This document shows positions 30,493 through 40,076 of a stretch of 64,000 nucleotides of DNA, piece after piece. The stretch covers positions 930,001 through 994,000 of the forward strand of contig OZ244151.1 of the NCBI GenBank assembly GCA_965216195.1. Reading direction: 5' to 3'. The stretch's first letter is position 1; every line of letters begins with the position of its first letter. The DNA comes from Aridibacter sp965216195. GTDB lineage: Bacteria; Acidobacteriota; Blastocatellia; Pyrinomonadales; Pyrinomonadaceae. Under the pieces are notes generated by a model. That model was not told the origin of the DNA and did not search any database. It saw only the letters and a program-made list of their open reading frames with translations. A program made the position numbers and the translations under genes.

Positions 30493-31866
30493 TCATTTTT
30501 CGCTCGGCAAGCGAACGATTTCGTTATCAATCTGGGATTTATCAAGGTCTTCGCCCATCGCCCATTTCAATAAGGGCGGCGTAATCAGTGTAGTTATCAT
30601 TACTGCGATGACAATTGCGCTGAATGTGTCCGGGTTTACGACCGGCTGTTCCGTTCCGTCTTTCCCGATAATCGTAAGTCCGGCTCCGACGCTCGCAAAA
30701 AACAAAACTACCTCACCCCTCGGAACCATACCAAATCCGATTGCCTTTTTATTTATTCTCGGACCATATGCGCCAAAGCCGCAAAGCTGTTTACCGAGCA
30801 CAGCTGCTAAAGTAAGCGCACCAGCAAAACCCAGCAGACTTGGTTTGCTAAAGGCGCTAAGATCTACCTGCAGGCCAACGAAAACAAAAAAGATCGGTGC
30901 GAGCAAGGCCGTAATTGGCGAGAGGAAGTCCTCGAGATGGTGCTTTTTATGGTCCATGAAGTGTTCGAAGTGGGCCTCGTCCAGAATCATTCCCGCGGCA
31001 AAAGCACCGATAATCGCGGCAAGGCCAACCATCGAAGCAAAATAAGCGGTTAAAAAACAGATCGCAAGCGAAAGACCAATCACCATCGTCTTGCTTTCAA
31101 AACCTCTGACAGTTTTGAAAAACTTTGGCATCAGAAACTGCCCGAGCAAAACTGCGACTACAAGAAAACCGATCGCTTTGAGCGCAATAACTCCGTAAAT
31201 CGCCCATTCGAGCTCAGTTCCATTTCCAGCTGCTTCGATAGCGCTATCTACGATACCTAAAAGGAGTAGCGCTAAAACATCGTCAATCACGGCAGCACCT
31301 AAAACAATACGCGCTTCGCGCGTGTTTATGTGTCCTAAATCGCGCAGCACTCTCGCCGTAATCCCGATGCTTGTAGCAGTTAGCATCGCGCCGATGAAGA
31401 TATGAGATAGCGTGGCACCACCCGGAAGAAACCAATAAGCGACAAGCCAACCAAGGAAAAATGGCGCGACCACTCCGATCAACGCTACAAGAAATGACGA
31501 GCCGCCGACCTGTATCATCTCCTTAAGATTTGTTTCGAGCCCCACTTCGAATAGGAGTATGATCACGCCGAGCTGCGCCAGCGCTTCGATTACAACATCG
31601 GTTTTGAATGACTCGGCATACGGGAATCCAAGCAGTATCAGATTTCCGAGAATGATTCCGGCAATCAGTTCGCCCAAAACCGCCGGTTGATTAAATTTCT
31701 CAAATATTTCACTAAAAAGACTTGCAAAAAGTAGGATAATCGCCACTCCGACCAGAACGGTTGGGTCTAAACCATGACCGCTTTCACCTCCCGATCCGAG
31801 TATCGTCTGCGGGAAGAGATTAACTGCGATGAAGGTCAGCAATATAAAATGTATCTTCTTCTTCAT
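30493..31866 (-). CDS. CPA2-family cation/proton antiporter
   Basis: 457 aa from the ATG at 31866, which has GGAAG before it; the frame extends to 31980 without family similarity. About 12 membrane helices plus an N-terminal hydrophobic segment. The family block AVIDDVLALLLLGIVDS carries the ion-binding double Asp of NapA-type Na+/H+ antiporters, and SIGITARVLRDLG and FVGLQVDLSAF are further CPA2 signatures. No TrkA-N/RCK domain, so it is closer to NapA/KefB-like Na+/H+ or K+/H+ exchangers than to full KefB/C. Divergent from acs. Confidence 0.9.
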   Translation of the reverse strand: MKKKIHFILLTFIAVNLFPQTILGSGGESGHGLDPTVLVGVAIILLFASLFSEIFEKFNQPAVLGELIAGIILGNLILLGFPYAESFKTDVVIEALAQLGVIILLFEVGLETNLKEMIQVGGSSFLVALIGVVAPFFLGWLVAYWFLPGGATLSHIFIGAMLTATSIGITARVLRDLGHINTREARIVLGAAVIDDVLALLLLGIVDSAIEAAGNGTELEWAIYGVIALKAIGFLVVAVLLGQFLMPKFFKTVRGFESKTMVIGLSLAICFLTAYFASMVGLAAIIGAFAAGMILDEAHFEHFMDHKKHHLEDFLSPITALLAPIFFVFVGLQVDLSAFSKPSLLGFAGALTLAAVLGKQLCGFGAYGPRINKKAIGFGMVPRGEVVLFFASVGAGLTIIGKDGTEQPVVNPDTFSAIVIAVMITTLITPPLLKWAMGEDLDKSQIDNEIVRLPSEK

Positions 31867-32038
31867 AAATGTAGGCTTCCGAAGATGATCAACTATCTGC
31901 CGGTAAAATTCAACATTCGTATTCTGATTTCGTGACAAGCGATCATATGTAGAATTGGTTAGTGCTAAAATTGATTTCATAAGAGAATAGATTTATCTTT
32001 TAGACACGATTTAAAGCAAAAGGAGACCGTAAAAATAG

Positions 32039-34009
32039 ATGTCCGAAGCAAATCAAACTACGATTGAATCGATCTTGCACGAAGATCGGATTTTTAAGCC
32101 CTCACCGGAATTTTCTGCGAACGCGGAAATAAAAAGTTTCGAAGAGTATGAAAATATTTATGACGAGGCGGAAAAGAATCCAGTAGCCTTTTGGGAATCC
32201 GTTGCAGAAAATCTTCACTGGTATAAGAAGTGGAAAACCGCACTTGAATGGGAAGAGCCTCACGCAAAATGGTTTGTCGGCGGTAAAACGAATGTTTCGT
32301 ACAATTGTTTGGACCGACATCTAGAGTCCTGGCGTAGAAATAAAGCTGCGATCATATGGGAAGGCGAACCAGGAGACACACGGACAATCACATACGGACA
32401 ACTTCATCAGGAAGTCTGCAAATTCTCTAACTGCTTAAAGAAGCTTGGAATCGAAAAAGGCGATCGAGTCGCGATTTATATGCCGATGGTGCCCGAAGCG
32501 GCGGTGGCAATGCTGGCATGCGCAAGAGTCGGTGCGGTTCATTCCGTGATTTTTGGCGGATTTTCGGCTGATTCGATAAAAGATCGCGTCAACGACAGCG
32601 AATGCAAAGCGGTAATCACAGCGGATGGAGGCTATCGTCGCGGAAAAGTTTTGACGCTGAAAGACACGGTCGATAAAGGCATCGAAAATTGTCCGAGCGT
32701 TGAAACGGTTGTTGTTCTCGAACGCACAAAAAATGAAGTCCAAATGAAGAAGGGACGTGATCATTGGTATCACGAATTAATGGCAGATGCCTCGGACGAC
32801 TGCCCGGCGGAAGAACTCGATTCCGAACACCCGCTTTTTATCCTTTACACTTCTGGCACGACCGGCAAACCAAAAGGAATTCTGCACACGACCGGCGGCT
32901 ATTTGACCGGAGCTTTTATTACGAGCAAATGGGTTTTTGATCTAAAAGATGAGGATGTTTATTGGTGCACAGCTGATGTTGGCTGGATTACAGGGCATTC
33001 CTATATCGTCTATGGCCCTATGGCTAACGGGGCAACCGTGATGATGTATGAAGGCGCCCCAAATTACCCTGACTTTGATAGATTTTGGGACATAATTGAG
33101 CGACACAAGGTCAACATTCTATATACCGCACCAACTGCAATTCGAGCGTTCGTAAAATGGGGTGATGAGCATCCAAATAAACATGATTTGTCGAGTTTAA
33201 GGCTTCTTGGAACAGTTGGCGAGCCAATAAATCCAGAGGCCTGGATGTGGTATCACACGGTTATTGGTGGCGAAAAATGTCCGATTGTCGATACCTGGTG
33301 GCAGACCGAAACCGGTTCGATCATGATCACGCCCATGCCTGGTGCAACACCGACCGTTCCTGGAACTGCGACGAGACCATTCCCGGGGATTTTGGTTGAT
33401 ATTCAAGACAAGGAAGGAAACTCGCAAGGAACTAATGACGGCGGTTTTCTTGTGATAAAACACCCTTTCCCATCTATGCTTCGAACGATCTGGGGTGATG
33501 ACGAACGGTTCAAAAAACAGTATTGGTCGGAGATTGAGGGCGTATATTTTGCTGGAGATGGAGCGAGACGCGACGAACGCGGATATTACTGGATTATGGG
33601 GCGCGTGGACGACGTGATAAATGTTTCGGGGCATCGTTTAGGAACTGCCGAAATTGAATCCGCACTCGTTTCACACGAAAAGGTGGCCGAAGCCGCCGTA
33701 GTTGGCCGTCCGCACGAAGTAAAAGGTCAGGCAATCGCCGCATTTGTAACGCTTGAAGGTTCAAATGAAGGCAATGATGACCTAAAAAATGATGACCTAA
33801 AAGAAGAATTGCGTCAGCACGTTGCGAAAGAAATTGGTGCCTTGGCGCGACCCGATGATTTGAGGTTTACCGATGCTTTGCCAAAAACGCGATCTGGTAA
33901 AATTATGCGCAGGCTTTTGCGGGAGCTGGCTTCGAGCGGAAAGGTGGAAGGCGACGTAACGACGCTTGAAGATTTTAGCGTTTTAGAAAGACTGAGAAAG
34001 GAAGAATAG
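32039..34009 (+). CDS. acs: Acetyl-CoA synthetase
   Basis: 656 aa, the full family length. Converts acetate, ATP and CoA to acetyl-CoA through acetyl-AMP. Motifs: YTSGTTGKPKGILHT (~270-284, P-loop), WWQTETG (~422), YYWIMGRVDDVINVSGHR (~523-540, hinge), and the C-terminal PKTRSGKIMRR with the catalytic Lys normally controlled by acetylation. GGAG lies before the ATG. A 15-bp perfect tandem repeat at 33773-33802 duplicates the residues NDDLK in a surface region of the C-terminal domain. Confidence 0.96.
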   Translation: MSEANQTTIESILHEDRIFKPSPEFSANAEIKSFEEYENIYDEAEKNPVAFWESVAENLHWYKKWKTALEWEEPHAKWFVGGKTNVSYNCLDRHLESWRRNKAAIIWEGEPGDTRTITYGQLHQEVCKFSNCLKKLGIEKGDRVAIYMPMVPEAAVAMLACARVGAVHSVIFGGFSADSIKDRVNDSECKAVITADGGYRRGKVLTLKDTVDKGIENCPSVETVVVLERTKNEVQMKKGRDHWYHELMADASDDCPAEELDSEHPLFILYTSGTTGKPKGILHTTGGYLTGAFITSKWVFDLKDEDVYWCTADVGWITGHSYIVYGPMANGATVMMYEGAPNYPDFDRFWDIIERHKVNILYTAPTAIRAFVKWGDEHPNKHDLSSLRLLGTVGEPINPEAWMWYHTVIGGEKCPIVDTWWQTETGSIMITPMPGATPTVPGTATRPFPGILVDIQDKEGNSQGTNDGGFLVIKHPFPSMLRTIWGDDERFKKQYWSEIEGVYFAGDGARRDERGYYWIMGRVDDVINVSGHRLGTAEIESALVSHEKVAEAAVVGRPHEVKGQAIAAFVTLEGSNEGNDDLKNDDLKEELRQHVAKEIGALARPDDLRFTDALPKTRSGKIMRRLLRELASSGKVEGDVTTLEDFSVLERLRKEE

Positions 34010-34035
34010 TTGAAGCTGGAGACGTAGGAGAAGAA

Positions 34036-36021
34036 ATGAACTCAAGAAGTAAATTACTCACGTTTGTAATGGTGCTGGTGCTTTGCCCGGCATTTGTTGT
34101 ATCAACGCCCGCGAAAGATAAGTGGGTGAAGGTTCAGAGCAAGAATTTCACGCTGATTGGAAATGCGGGCGAAAAAAGAGTCAGGGAAGTAGCGACAAAG
34201 CTAGAACAATTTCGACACGTGTTTATACGATTATTTCCTAAAATGAAATTCACTTCCCCGATTCCTACATCGGTGGTTGTTTTTAAGAATCAGCGCTCGT
34301 TTAAGCAATACAAGAGCATTAAATGGGCGGCCGGGTATTTCCAACCGGGTAGTGATATCAACTATATCGCTTTACATACAGGCGGCGACAGAGAACATCT
34401 CTTTACAACCATCTTCCACGAATATATTCACTTTCTTGTGAACAACAATCTTGGGAAATCGAGAATGCCGCCTTGGTTTGGAGAGGGTATTGCGGAGTAT
34501 TATGACCAATTTAAGATCGAAAAAGACCAAATTGTAACGCTCGGTTCGCCAAACAGTAGTCATCTCGAATCCCTTCAACGCTCAAGATTGATTCCCTTCG
34601 ACACTTTTTTTAATATCGATCACTTTTCCTTAAAGCAACAGGGAAGTCATAGTGTAAACATTTTTTACGCGCAATCCTGGGCTTTGATGCATTTTCTGAT
34701 TAAGGGAAACGGCGGCGCGAGAAACGAACAGCTTCAGGCGTTTCTAGGGATGCTAACTAAGGGATTGGACCCCCGGCAAGCGTTTTCTCAGGCGTTTAAA
34801 ACTGATTATAAGACGATGGAAAAGGAGCTGCGGAGATATATCGGAAAAAGTAGATATGGAATTACGACAGTTACGTTTAAGAAAAAACTCCTCTTCGATG
34901 AGGAGATGCAAACGTCTCCGCTCAGTGAGGCTGAATCTAAGGCGCATCTCGGCGATTTGCTATATCACATACGGAAATACGAGAAGGCCGAGGCAGTCCT
35001 AAATGAATCCCTAGCGCTGAATCCGGCTCAGGCATTTGCGAATGCCACAATGGGTTCGCTAAAAATGCGTCAGAACAAATATTCTGAAGCGAAAAGTTAT
35101 CTGGAGAAGGCCGTTCAGGCAGATGATTCGAATTACCGCATTTATTATCAGTATGCCGACGTGTTAAGCCGGGAAGGGCGCTCCCCGGGAAGCGTCATGG
35201 ATGTTTTTTCTCCTGAAACAGCGGCAAAGATTCGTCAGGCTCTAAAGAAGGCAATTGCGCTAAACCCATCATTTCCAGCTAGTTATGACTTAATGGCGCG
35301 TGTCAGCCTGATTACTGGAGATAACATCGATGAAGGAATCGCTTATTTACGGAAAGCGATCAGTCTGTCACCCGGAAATCAGTGGTATATGCTCAATCTC
35401 GCGAATTTGTACATGCGGAAAAGGGATATCAAACAGGCGATCCCGGTAGTTGAAGCTGTTTATAAATCCGCTGACGAACCGCAGCTGCGTGCCTACGCTC
35501 AACGCTTGCTTAGCGATCTGCAAAGATTCCAAGCTAGTCTTGAAGAAGCAAAAAGGAATGGCTATACGGTACGCGACGGCAATGAGACGGGCGGCGTGGT
35601 AAGACTTACACGCCGTAGAGACGGCAAGCCTTATAGCGAACTCACGGAAGCAGAGCAGGAAAAATTTGCCGCTGAGGCGCTAAATAAATCGATCAATCAG
35701 GCTTTACGCAAACCCAAAGATGGTGAAAAGCGCATGATGGGCTACCTATCTAAAGTTAGGTGCGTGAATGGCAGGGTCTTATACAGTGTGAAAACCGATG
35801 GCGGAGTGAAAACCTTTACGAGCAAGGATTTTCAGTCGCTCGAGCTTGCGATCTATAACGTAGACATTGGAACTTTTCAGCTGGGTTGCGATTCGATCAA
35901 GAAAGATGTGCGCGGGGTAATTACCTATAAACCTAGCGCTAATTCAAGGTCAAAAACGATTGGACAAATAGTGGCGGTTGAGTTTGTTGCTGAGGAGTTT
36001 AAGTTACTGGATAACCAGTAA
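34036..36021 (+). CDS. DUF1570-like putative metallopeptidase with TPR repeats
   Basis: 661 aa. Signal peptide ~1-26 (LVLCPAFVVSTPA). A gluzincin-type zinc site FHEYIHFLV (~131-139) is followed by the third-ligand Glu in PPWFGEGIAEYYD (~153-165), so the peptidase is predicted active. TPR helices run from ~300 to ~505 (EKAEAVLNESLALNP, YSEAKSYLEKAVQADD, GIAYLRKAISLSPGN). The C-terminal ~110 residues contain a cysteine pair and no recognised domain. AGGAG precedes the start. Adjacent to acs but probably functionally separate; substrate unknown. Confidence 0.82.
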   Translation: MNSRSKLLTFVMVLVLCPAFVVSTPAKDKWVKVQSKNFTLIGNAGEKRVREVATKLEQFRHVFIRLFPKMKFTSPIPTSVVVFKNQRSFKQYKSIKWAAGYFQPGSDINYIALHTGGDREHLFTTIFHEYIHFLVNNNLGKSRMPPWFGEGIAEYYDQFKIEKDQIVTLGSPNSSHLESLQRSRLIPFDTFFNIDHFSLKQQGSHSVNIFYAQSWALMHFLIKGNGGARNEQLQAFLGMLTKGLDPRQAFSQAFKTDYKTMEKELRRYIGKSRYGITTVTFKKKLLFDEEMQTSPLSEAESKAHLGDLLYHIRKYEKAEAVLNESLALNPAQAFANATMGSLKMRQNKYSEAKSYLEKAVQADDSNYRIYYQYADVLSREGRSPGSVMDVFSPETAAKIRQALKKAIALNPSFPASYDLMARVSLITGDNIDEGIAYLRKAISLSPGNQWYMLNLANLYMRKRDIKQAIPVVEAVYKSADEPQLRAYAQRLLSDLQRFQASLEEAKRNGYTVRDGNETGGVVRLTRRRDGKPYSELTEAEQEKFAAEALNKSINQALRKPKDGEKRMMGYLSKVRCVNGRVLYSVKTDGGVKTFTSKDFQSLELAIYNVDIGTFQLGCDSIKKDVRGVITYKPSANSRSKTIGQIVAVEFVAEEFKLLDNQ

Positions 36022-36022
36022 A

Positions 36023-36099
36023 TGGCGCGCCCTGCAGGACTCAAACCTACGACCTTCTGATCCGAAGTCAGACGCTCTATTCAACTGAGCTAAGGGCGC
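36023..36099 (-). tRNA. tRNA-Arg (TCG)
   Basis: 77 nt on the minus strand with encoded CCA. The acceptor stem GCGCCCT pairs with AGGGCGC, and the anticodon loop CTTCGGA carries TCG. It begins one base after the stop of the plus-strand peptidase gene. Confidence 0.95.
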
Positions 36100-36144
36100 G
36101 AGCCGAACTAAATTCTAAATTTCTTAACTTATATTTGCAAACAT

Positions 36145-36182
36145 AAAAAAGAGTTGGGCGATCTCCAATTTTACCCAACTCT
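36145..36182 (-). terminator. Rho-independent terminator of the SPFH gene
   Basis: Stem AGAGTTGGG (36182 side, minus strand) with CCCAACTCT, 15-nt loop, then six T on the minus strand. It separates the SPFH gene from tRNA-Arg. Confidence 0.88.
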
Positions 36183-36205
36183 CTTTTCCGTTTTAAAGCC
36201 TGATT

Positions 36206-37231
36206 TTACTCGTTAAGCTCTCTTCTGCCGCGGGGTTTAGGTAGTGCATTTGAATCCCTATCATCGTCGCCCGTCGCTGAAAGCATTTCTTTGATCGATC
36301 CGACCGTTGAAAGCACATTCGAAGTCTCGGTTGGCATAAAGATCACCTTCGAATTCTGAGATCGCGTCATGTCGCGCAAGGAGTCAATATACCTCGAAGT
36401 AACAAGGTAGTTCGCCGTTTGTGACGTGTCGCCAATCGATTTCGAAATCTGGGCAATTGCTGTAGCCTCAGCGTCGGCGGCCTTCAGACGGGCTTGCGCA
36501 GCACCCTCAGCTTCAAGAATCGCAGATTGCTTTTGACCCTCGGCGCGAGTAATAGCAGACTGCTTTTCACCTTCAGCACGAGCGATGGCAGCTTGTTTGT
36601 CACCTTCTGCCTGCAAAACGAGTGCACGGCGATTACGTTCCGCTGTCATCTGTTTCTCCATCGTGATGCGAACGTCTTCAGGCGGATTGATGTTTTTCAC
36701 GTCCACACGCGTCACTTTCACGCCCCATTTATCGGTTGCTTCATCGAGAATAATCTGGAGTTTGGAGTTTATCTGATCGCGCGAGGAAAGGGTTGAATCG
36801 AGGTCCATTTCGCCCATTACAGCGCGCATACCCGTGATCGTCAGCTGAACCAAACCACCGACTAGATCCGCTACTTCATAAACCGCTTTGATCGGATCGG
36901 TGATCTGCCAATAAACGACCGAGTCGACGTTGATTGTTACGTTGTCCCTTGTAATTACAGGCTGCGGAGGAAGATCGATATACTGTTCGCGAAGGTCGAT
37001 CGACGTGAGCCCTGGACGATTGTTTGTCCAGTAAACCGCCCGCGGTGCCTCAAAAAACGGCACGATTACGTTTAGGCCGCTTTTTGCCACCCGACTGAAA
37101 CGTCCCAGTCTTTCGATTAGCAAAACCGAAGACTGCGGCACGATTTTAATCGTTTTCCACGCAACGGTGAGAAGTGCGAATCCCAAGATTCCGAGCAAAA
37201 ACAGTCCGATAATACCGAGTTCCATCAACAT
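36206..37231 (-). CDS. SPFH/band 7 membrane protein (QmcA/stomatin-like)
   Basis: 341 aa. N-terminal membrane helix (~5-27), SPFH domain (~28-190; VLLIERLGRF, VIPF-like VIVPFFEAPRAVYW, NVDSVVYWQITDP), then a helical coiled coil with repeated RAEGEKQSAI-type units (~205-260). Such proteins form large oligomeric rings on the membrane and often associate with an FtsH or NfeD protease partner; no NfeD gene is adjacent here. Monocistronic with a clear terminator. Confidence 0.92.
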   Translation of the reverse strand: MLMELGIIGLFLLGILGFALLTVAWKTIKIVPQSSVLLIERLGRFSRVAKSGLNVIVPFFEAPRAVYWTNNRPGLTSIDLREQYIDLPPQPVITRDNVTINVDSVVYWQITDPIKAVYEVADLVGGLVQLTITGMRAVMGEMDLDSTLSSRDQINSKLQIILDEATDKWGVKVTRVDVKNINPPEDVRITMEKQMTAERNRRALVLQAEGDKQAAIARAEGEKQSAITRAEGQKQSAILEAEGAAQARLKAADAEATAIAQISKSIGDTSQTANYLVTSRYIDSLRDMTRSQNSKVIFMPTETSNVLSTVGSIKEMLSATGDDDRDSNALPKPRGRRELNE

Positions 37232-37307
37232 GCCTCCAGAAACAGTAGTTTCGCTAAGTATAGCTGATTTTTGGCAAAAGTTTTAGTTCTGTAAGAAAGA
37301 CCGTCAA

Positions 37308-37362
37308 ATAAGAAAGCGGCGGCAAGATGCCGCTGCGACAGCCACCGAGACGGTGACGCTAA
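37308..37362. repeat. Intergenic double-hairpin repeat
   Basis: Two small palindromes in a row: AGCGGC/GCCGCT around GGCAAGAT, then CACC/GGTG around GAGAC. The region between the SPFH and transglycosylase genes holds nothing else recognised. Likely a dispersed REP-type repeat. Confidence 0.5.
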
Positions 37363-37380
37363 GTTTTGACCTTTGACTAA

Positions 37381-38772
37381 CTATTTTCTCAGCAAATTTT
37401 CAGTGTAAAGCTCTCTATAAACGCGATAATTTCCCAGCACCTTAAAGACATATCGCTTCGTTTCGGAGAAGCCAACTTCAGAGGTGAAAATCGCACGATC
37501 TTTTGGACGACTGCGCCTCAGCCAGCGGGCTGCGTTGTCTTCACCGGCATTATATGAAGCCGCGATTCCTTCATAGAGGCCGCCGAATTCATCTTTGAGC
37601 TCAGCGATATAAACGCTTCCGATCGCGATATTTATGTTTGGGCTATAAAGATCCGTGCCGCTGATTTTATAAAACCCGGCTTTACGATTGTATTTGAGCG
37701 CTGTGTCGTAGGTGAGTTGAAGAAGACCACGAGCAGCGGCAGGCGATTTCGCACGCGTTCTAAAGCTGCTTTCCTGCTTCATAATTGCGAGCACAAAACG
37801 GGGATCGATCCCGCGCGATTTAGCGTATCTCAACAGAGCCGTTCGATACATTACCGGATAGCTTCTCGCTATTCTGCGACTTTGCGATTTCATCAAACTA
37901 TTGCGGTATCGGGCGTTTCCGCCAAGCGCTTCGATTCTGTCGGTTGCCAATCCGGCGTAGTATGATGTCGGACTTGCGGGGATCGCGGAGTAAGTGCTAA
38001 GCGCACGTCCTTTTTGTCCAAGCTTTTCGTACGCGAAAGCCTTTAAATACCGTACCTCATATTCAAATGCCATAGAACCCTTGAAATTATTGAGACGCAG
38101 GAGTTCGTCGGCAGCGGCGTTTACCGCCCGCCAATTTTGTCTGTAAACTTCCATTCTCAAACGCCCGTGCAAAGCGTTTGTCTCAACCGTCATTCCGTTA
38201 AAACGCTTTCGCGTTTTATCAACCCACAGATTTGCTTTTTCGTATTTACCCGCTTCGCGATAGGCGTCAATGATGTTTAGGTATGAAGATGCAATTCGTT
38301 TTCCATACGGAAACATCACTGAGTATTGTTCGTATGCCTTTGCAGCCTCGAGTGGTTTTTCAAGCCTAACGTAACTTGCGCCTTTGTAAGCAAGACCCTC
38401 GCGACCGTGAAACGTGCTGATGTGGTCTTTGACCAGCTTGTCGAACCAATAAATCGCGCGTTCGTACTTCCGCTCCCACATGTTTGAGCGCCCCATTCCG
38501 AAAAGAGCTTTTGGAATCGCCGAATTGGTCGGATAAACCGAAAGCACTTTTTGCCAATGCTCACGCGCCTGCGGAAACTGTCGGTTAGACATATAGACGT
38601 CTGCCCGGTACATATGCTCGGCAATTGAAAGGGTGCGAAGAGTACCGTTTGCTGTTCGGCTCACTCGGTCTTTTGCAATCACGCTTGCTAGCGCGCCATC
38701 ACCGTAGTTCTGGGCGAATGAAGAAACTGTAAAAAAGAGCGCAATTGAAAGAGTCGTTAGAATTTTTTTCAT
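37381..38772 (-). CDS. Lytic transglycosylase with TPR-like repeats (Slt type)
   Basis: 463 aa from the ATG at 38772; the frame extends to 38859 without a signal-like start. Signal peptide ~1-20 (TLSIALFFTVSSFA). A TPR-like superhelix covers ~35-280. The SLT catalytic domain (~305-440) has the catalytic Glu in AIMKQESSFRTRAKSPAAA, GLLQLTYDTA and a C-terminal AASYNAGEDNAARWL motif. It should cleave peptidoglycan glycan strands in the periplasm, leaving 1,6-anhydro ends. Layout matches Slt70. No strong ribosome site is visible. Confidence 0.9.
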   Translation of the reverse strand: MKKILTTLSIALFFTVSSFAQNYGDGALASVIAKDRVSRTANGTLRTLSIAEHMYRADVYMSNRQFPQAREHWQKVLSVYPTNSAIPKALFGMGRSNMWERKYERAIYWFDKLVKDHISTFHGREGLAYKGASYVRLEKPLEAAKAYEQYSVMFPYGKRIASSYLNIIDAYREAGKYEKANLWVDKTRKRFNGMTVETNALHGRLRMEVYRQNWRAVNAAADELLRLNNFKGSMAFEYEVRYLKAFAYEKLGQKGRALSTYSAIPASPTSYYAGLATDRIEALGGNARYRNSLMKSQSRRIARSYPVMYRTALLRYAKSRGIDPRFVLAIMKQESSFRTRAKSPAAARGLLQLTYDTALKYNRKAGFYKISGTDLYSPNINIAIGSVYIAELKDEFGGLYEGIAASYNAGEDNAARWLRRSRPKDRAIFTSEVGFSETKRYVFKVLGNYRVYRELYTENLLRK

Positions 38773-39171
38773 AATCGTGAATAAACAAATGGGTGTGAGA
38801 TAGCGAAGTTTAGACGAAATAAATGTACCAGGGGTTGTCGGGATTAAGGTCGAAGCCACGACCTTTTTAGAACCGGCATTGCCATTATAGGTTAAAACGG
38901 AAATGGAAGGAAATAAGTGGGAGGGGAAATACTTTCGAAGACAGTAGAAAAAGTATTTGAGTAAAAACGAGGGGTGAAAGCCAACTCCGAGTAACCTAAG
39001 ACATGCAGAAAGTTGGCAATTGTAAGGTTACATAGAGTTATGACAAACAACCGGGAAACATTACAAAGAACGCAATCTTTTGTGGTGGGCGGCACTTTTC
39101 GTCGGTACTTATTTTTCCTATCGCGTGGTATTATCTTTATCGTTTGAACTCAAGAATAAGGAGTAGTTTTG
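38773..39171. other. Intergenic gap without a recognised gene
   Basis: About 400 bases between divergent genes. No RNA gene, terminator or convincing long ORF was seen. AAGGAG at 39158-39163 is the ribosome binding site of the next gene. Promoters for both flanking genes must lie here, but no near-consensus pair stood out. Confidence 0.5.
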
Positions 39172-40017
39172 ATGAAAATCTCATTAAACGGTGCGACCAC
39201 AATGCACGCCAGTTTGGAAACCGATATTAAGGCTGCAAGTGAAGCAGGATATGAACTTATAGAGATTTGGGCGGCGAAGCTTCGTAAGTTTTTGGAAACG
39301 AAAACGCCCGAAGATCTAAAGCAAATGCTTGCCAAGAATAACCTCGAGCCTTACAGCATAAACTCGATCGAACACATCACCTTTCGAAACGAGGAAGACT
39401 ACGCCCGGATTAAGGAAGAATGTAGAGAGCTGAGCGAAGTAGCTGGAAAGATCGGTGCACCTTACGTAGTTGTTGTTCCGGGCAAATTGCCGGATGGCGC
39501 TACGAAGGAAGAGATAATTAACGAGTCGGTCAGGGTTTTAAATGAGCTGGGTGATATCGCCGAAGAGCATGGCGTATCCCTAGCGTTTGAGTTTTTGGGC
39601 CAAACCGATTGTTCGGTGCAGACTTTAGATCTTTGCAATGAGATCGTTGAAACGGTAAATCGAAAAAACATTGGAAACGTTATCGATACTTTTCATTTCT
39701 ACGCAGGAAATTCGACGTTTGAAGCAATAGAAAAAATGAACCCGGAAAAACTGTTTATTTTCCATATCAACGACGCTGAAGATTTACCAAAAGAAGAATT
39801 AACGGATGCCCACAGGCTCTATCCGGGCGAAGGGATCTTGCCGATTGGGGAGATAAAAGCGAGGTTTGATCAAATCGGATATGACCGAATGGTGTCGATC
39901 GAGATTTTTAGGCCGGAATACTGGGAGCAGGATCCGTTTAAGGTTGCAATTAAGGCAAGGCGCGCGACGATCGATGTTTTGGGACTGCAAAGCTCTGTGG
40001 TGGGCGGAAGTTGGTAA
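39172..40017 (+). CDS. Sugar phosphate isomerase/epimerase (xylose isomerase-like TIM barrel)
   Basis: 281 aa. The TTG at 39169 is in frame, but the ATG at 39172 sits 8 bases after a perfect AAGGAG. AP_endonuc_2-type barrel: MKISLNGATT, ISLUSIE-like YSINSIEHITF, LAFEFLGQTDC (metal-ligand Glu), NVIDTFHFYAG (Asp, His), IFHINDAED, and VSIEIFRPEYW (final Glu). This is the IolE/IolI/2-keto-myo-inositol dehydratase superfamily; the substrate is not clear. It is followed by a Gfo/Idh/MocA oxidoreductase, a frequent partnership in polyol or sugar catabolism. Confidence 0.88.
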   Translation: MKISLNGATTMHASLETDIKAASEAGYELIEIWAAKLRKFLETKTPEDLKQMLAKNNLEPYSINSIEHITFRNEEDYARIKEECRELSEVAGKIGAPYVVVVPGKLPDGATKEEIINESVRVLNELGDIAEEHGVSLAFEFLGQTDCSVQTLDLCNEIVETVNRKNIGNVIDTFHFYAGNSTFEAIEKMNPEKLFIFHINDAEDLPKEELTDAHRLYPGEGILPIGEIKARFDQIGYDRMVSIEIFRPEYWEQDPFKVAIKARRATIDVLGLQSSVVGGSW

Positions 40018-40023
40018 TTGTCA

Positions 40024-40065
40024 GTGAGCGGTGAGCAGTAAGCAGTAAGCGGCGAGCAGTGAAAC
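40024..40065. repeat. Degenerate 7-nt tandem repeat array
   Basis: Six heptamers in register: GTGAGCG, GTGAGCA, GTAAGCA, GTAAGCG, GCGAGCA, GTGAAAC. It fills the gap between the isomerase and oxidoreductase genes and contains the GTG (40059) that extends the downstream frame. Confidence 0.8.
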
Positions 40066-40076
40066 GGATAGGATTC

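Noticed and set aside
40024..40065. CRISPR-like array
   Set aside because: Units are 7 nt with no spacers, and no cas gene is present; no CRISPR array was seen anywhere in the window.
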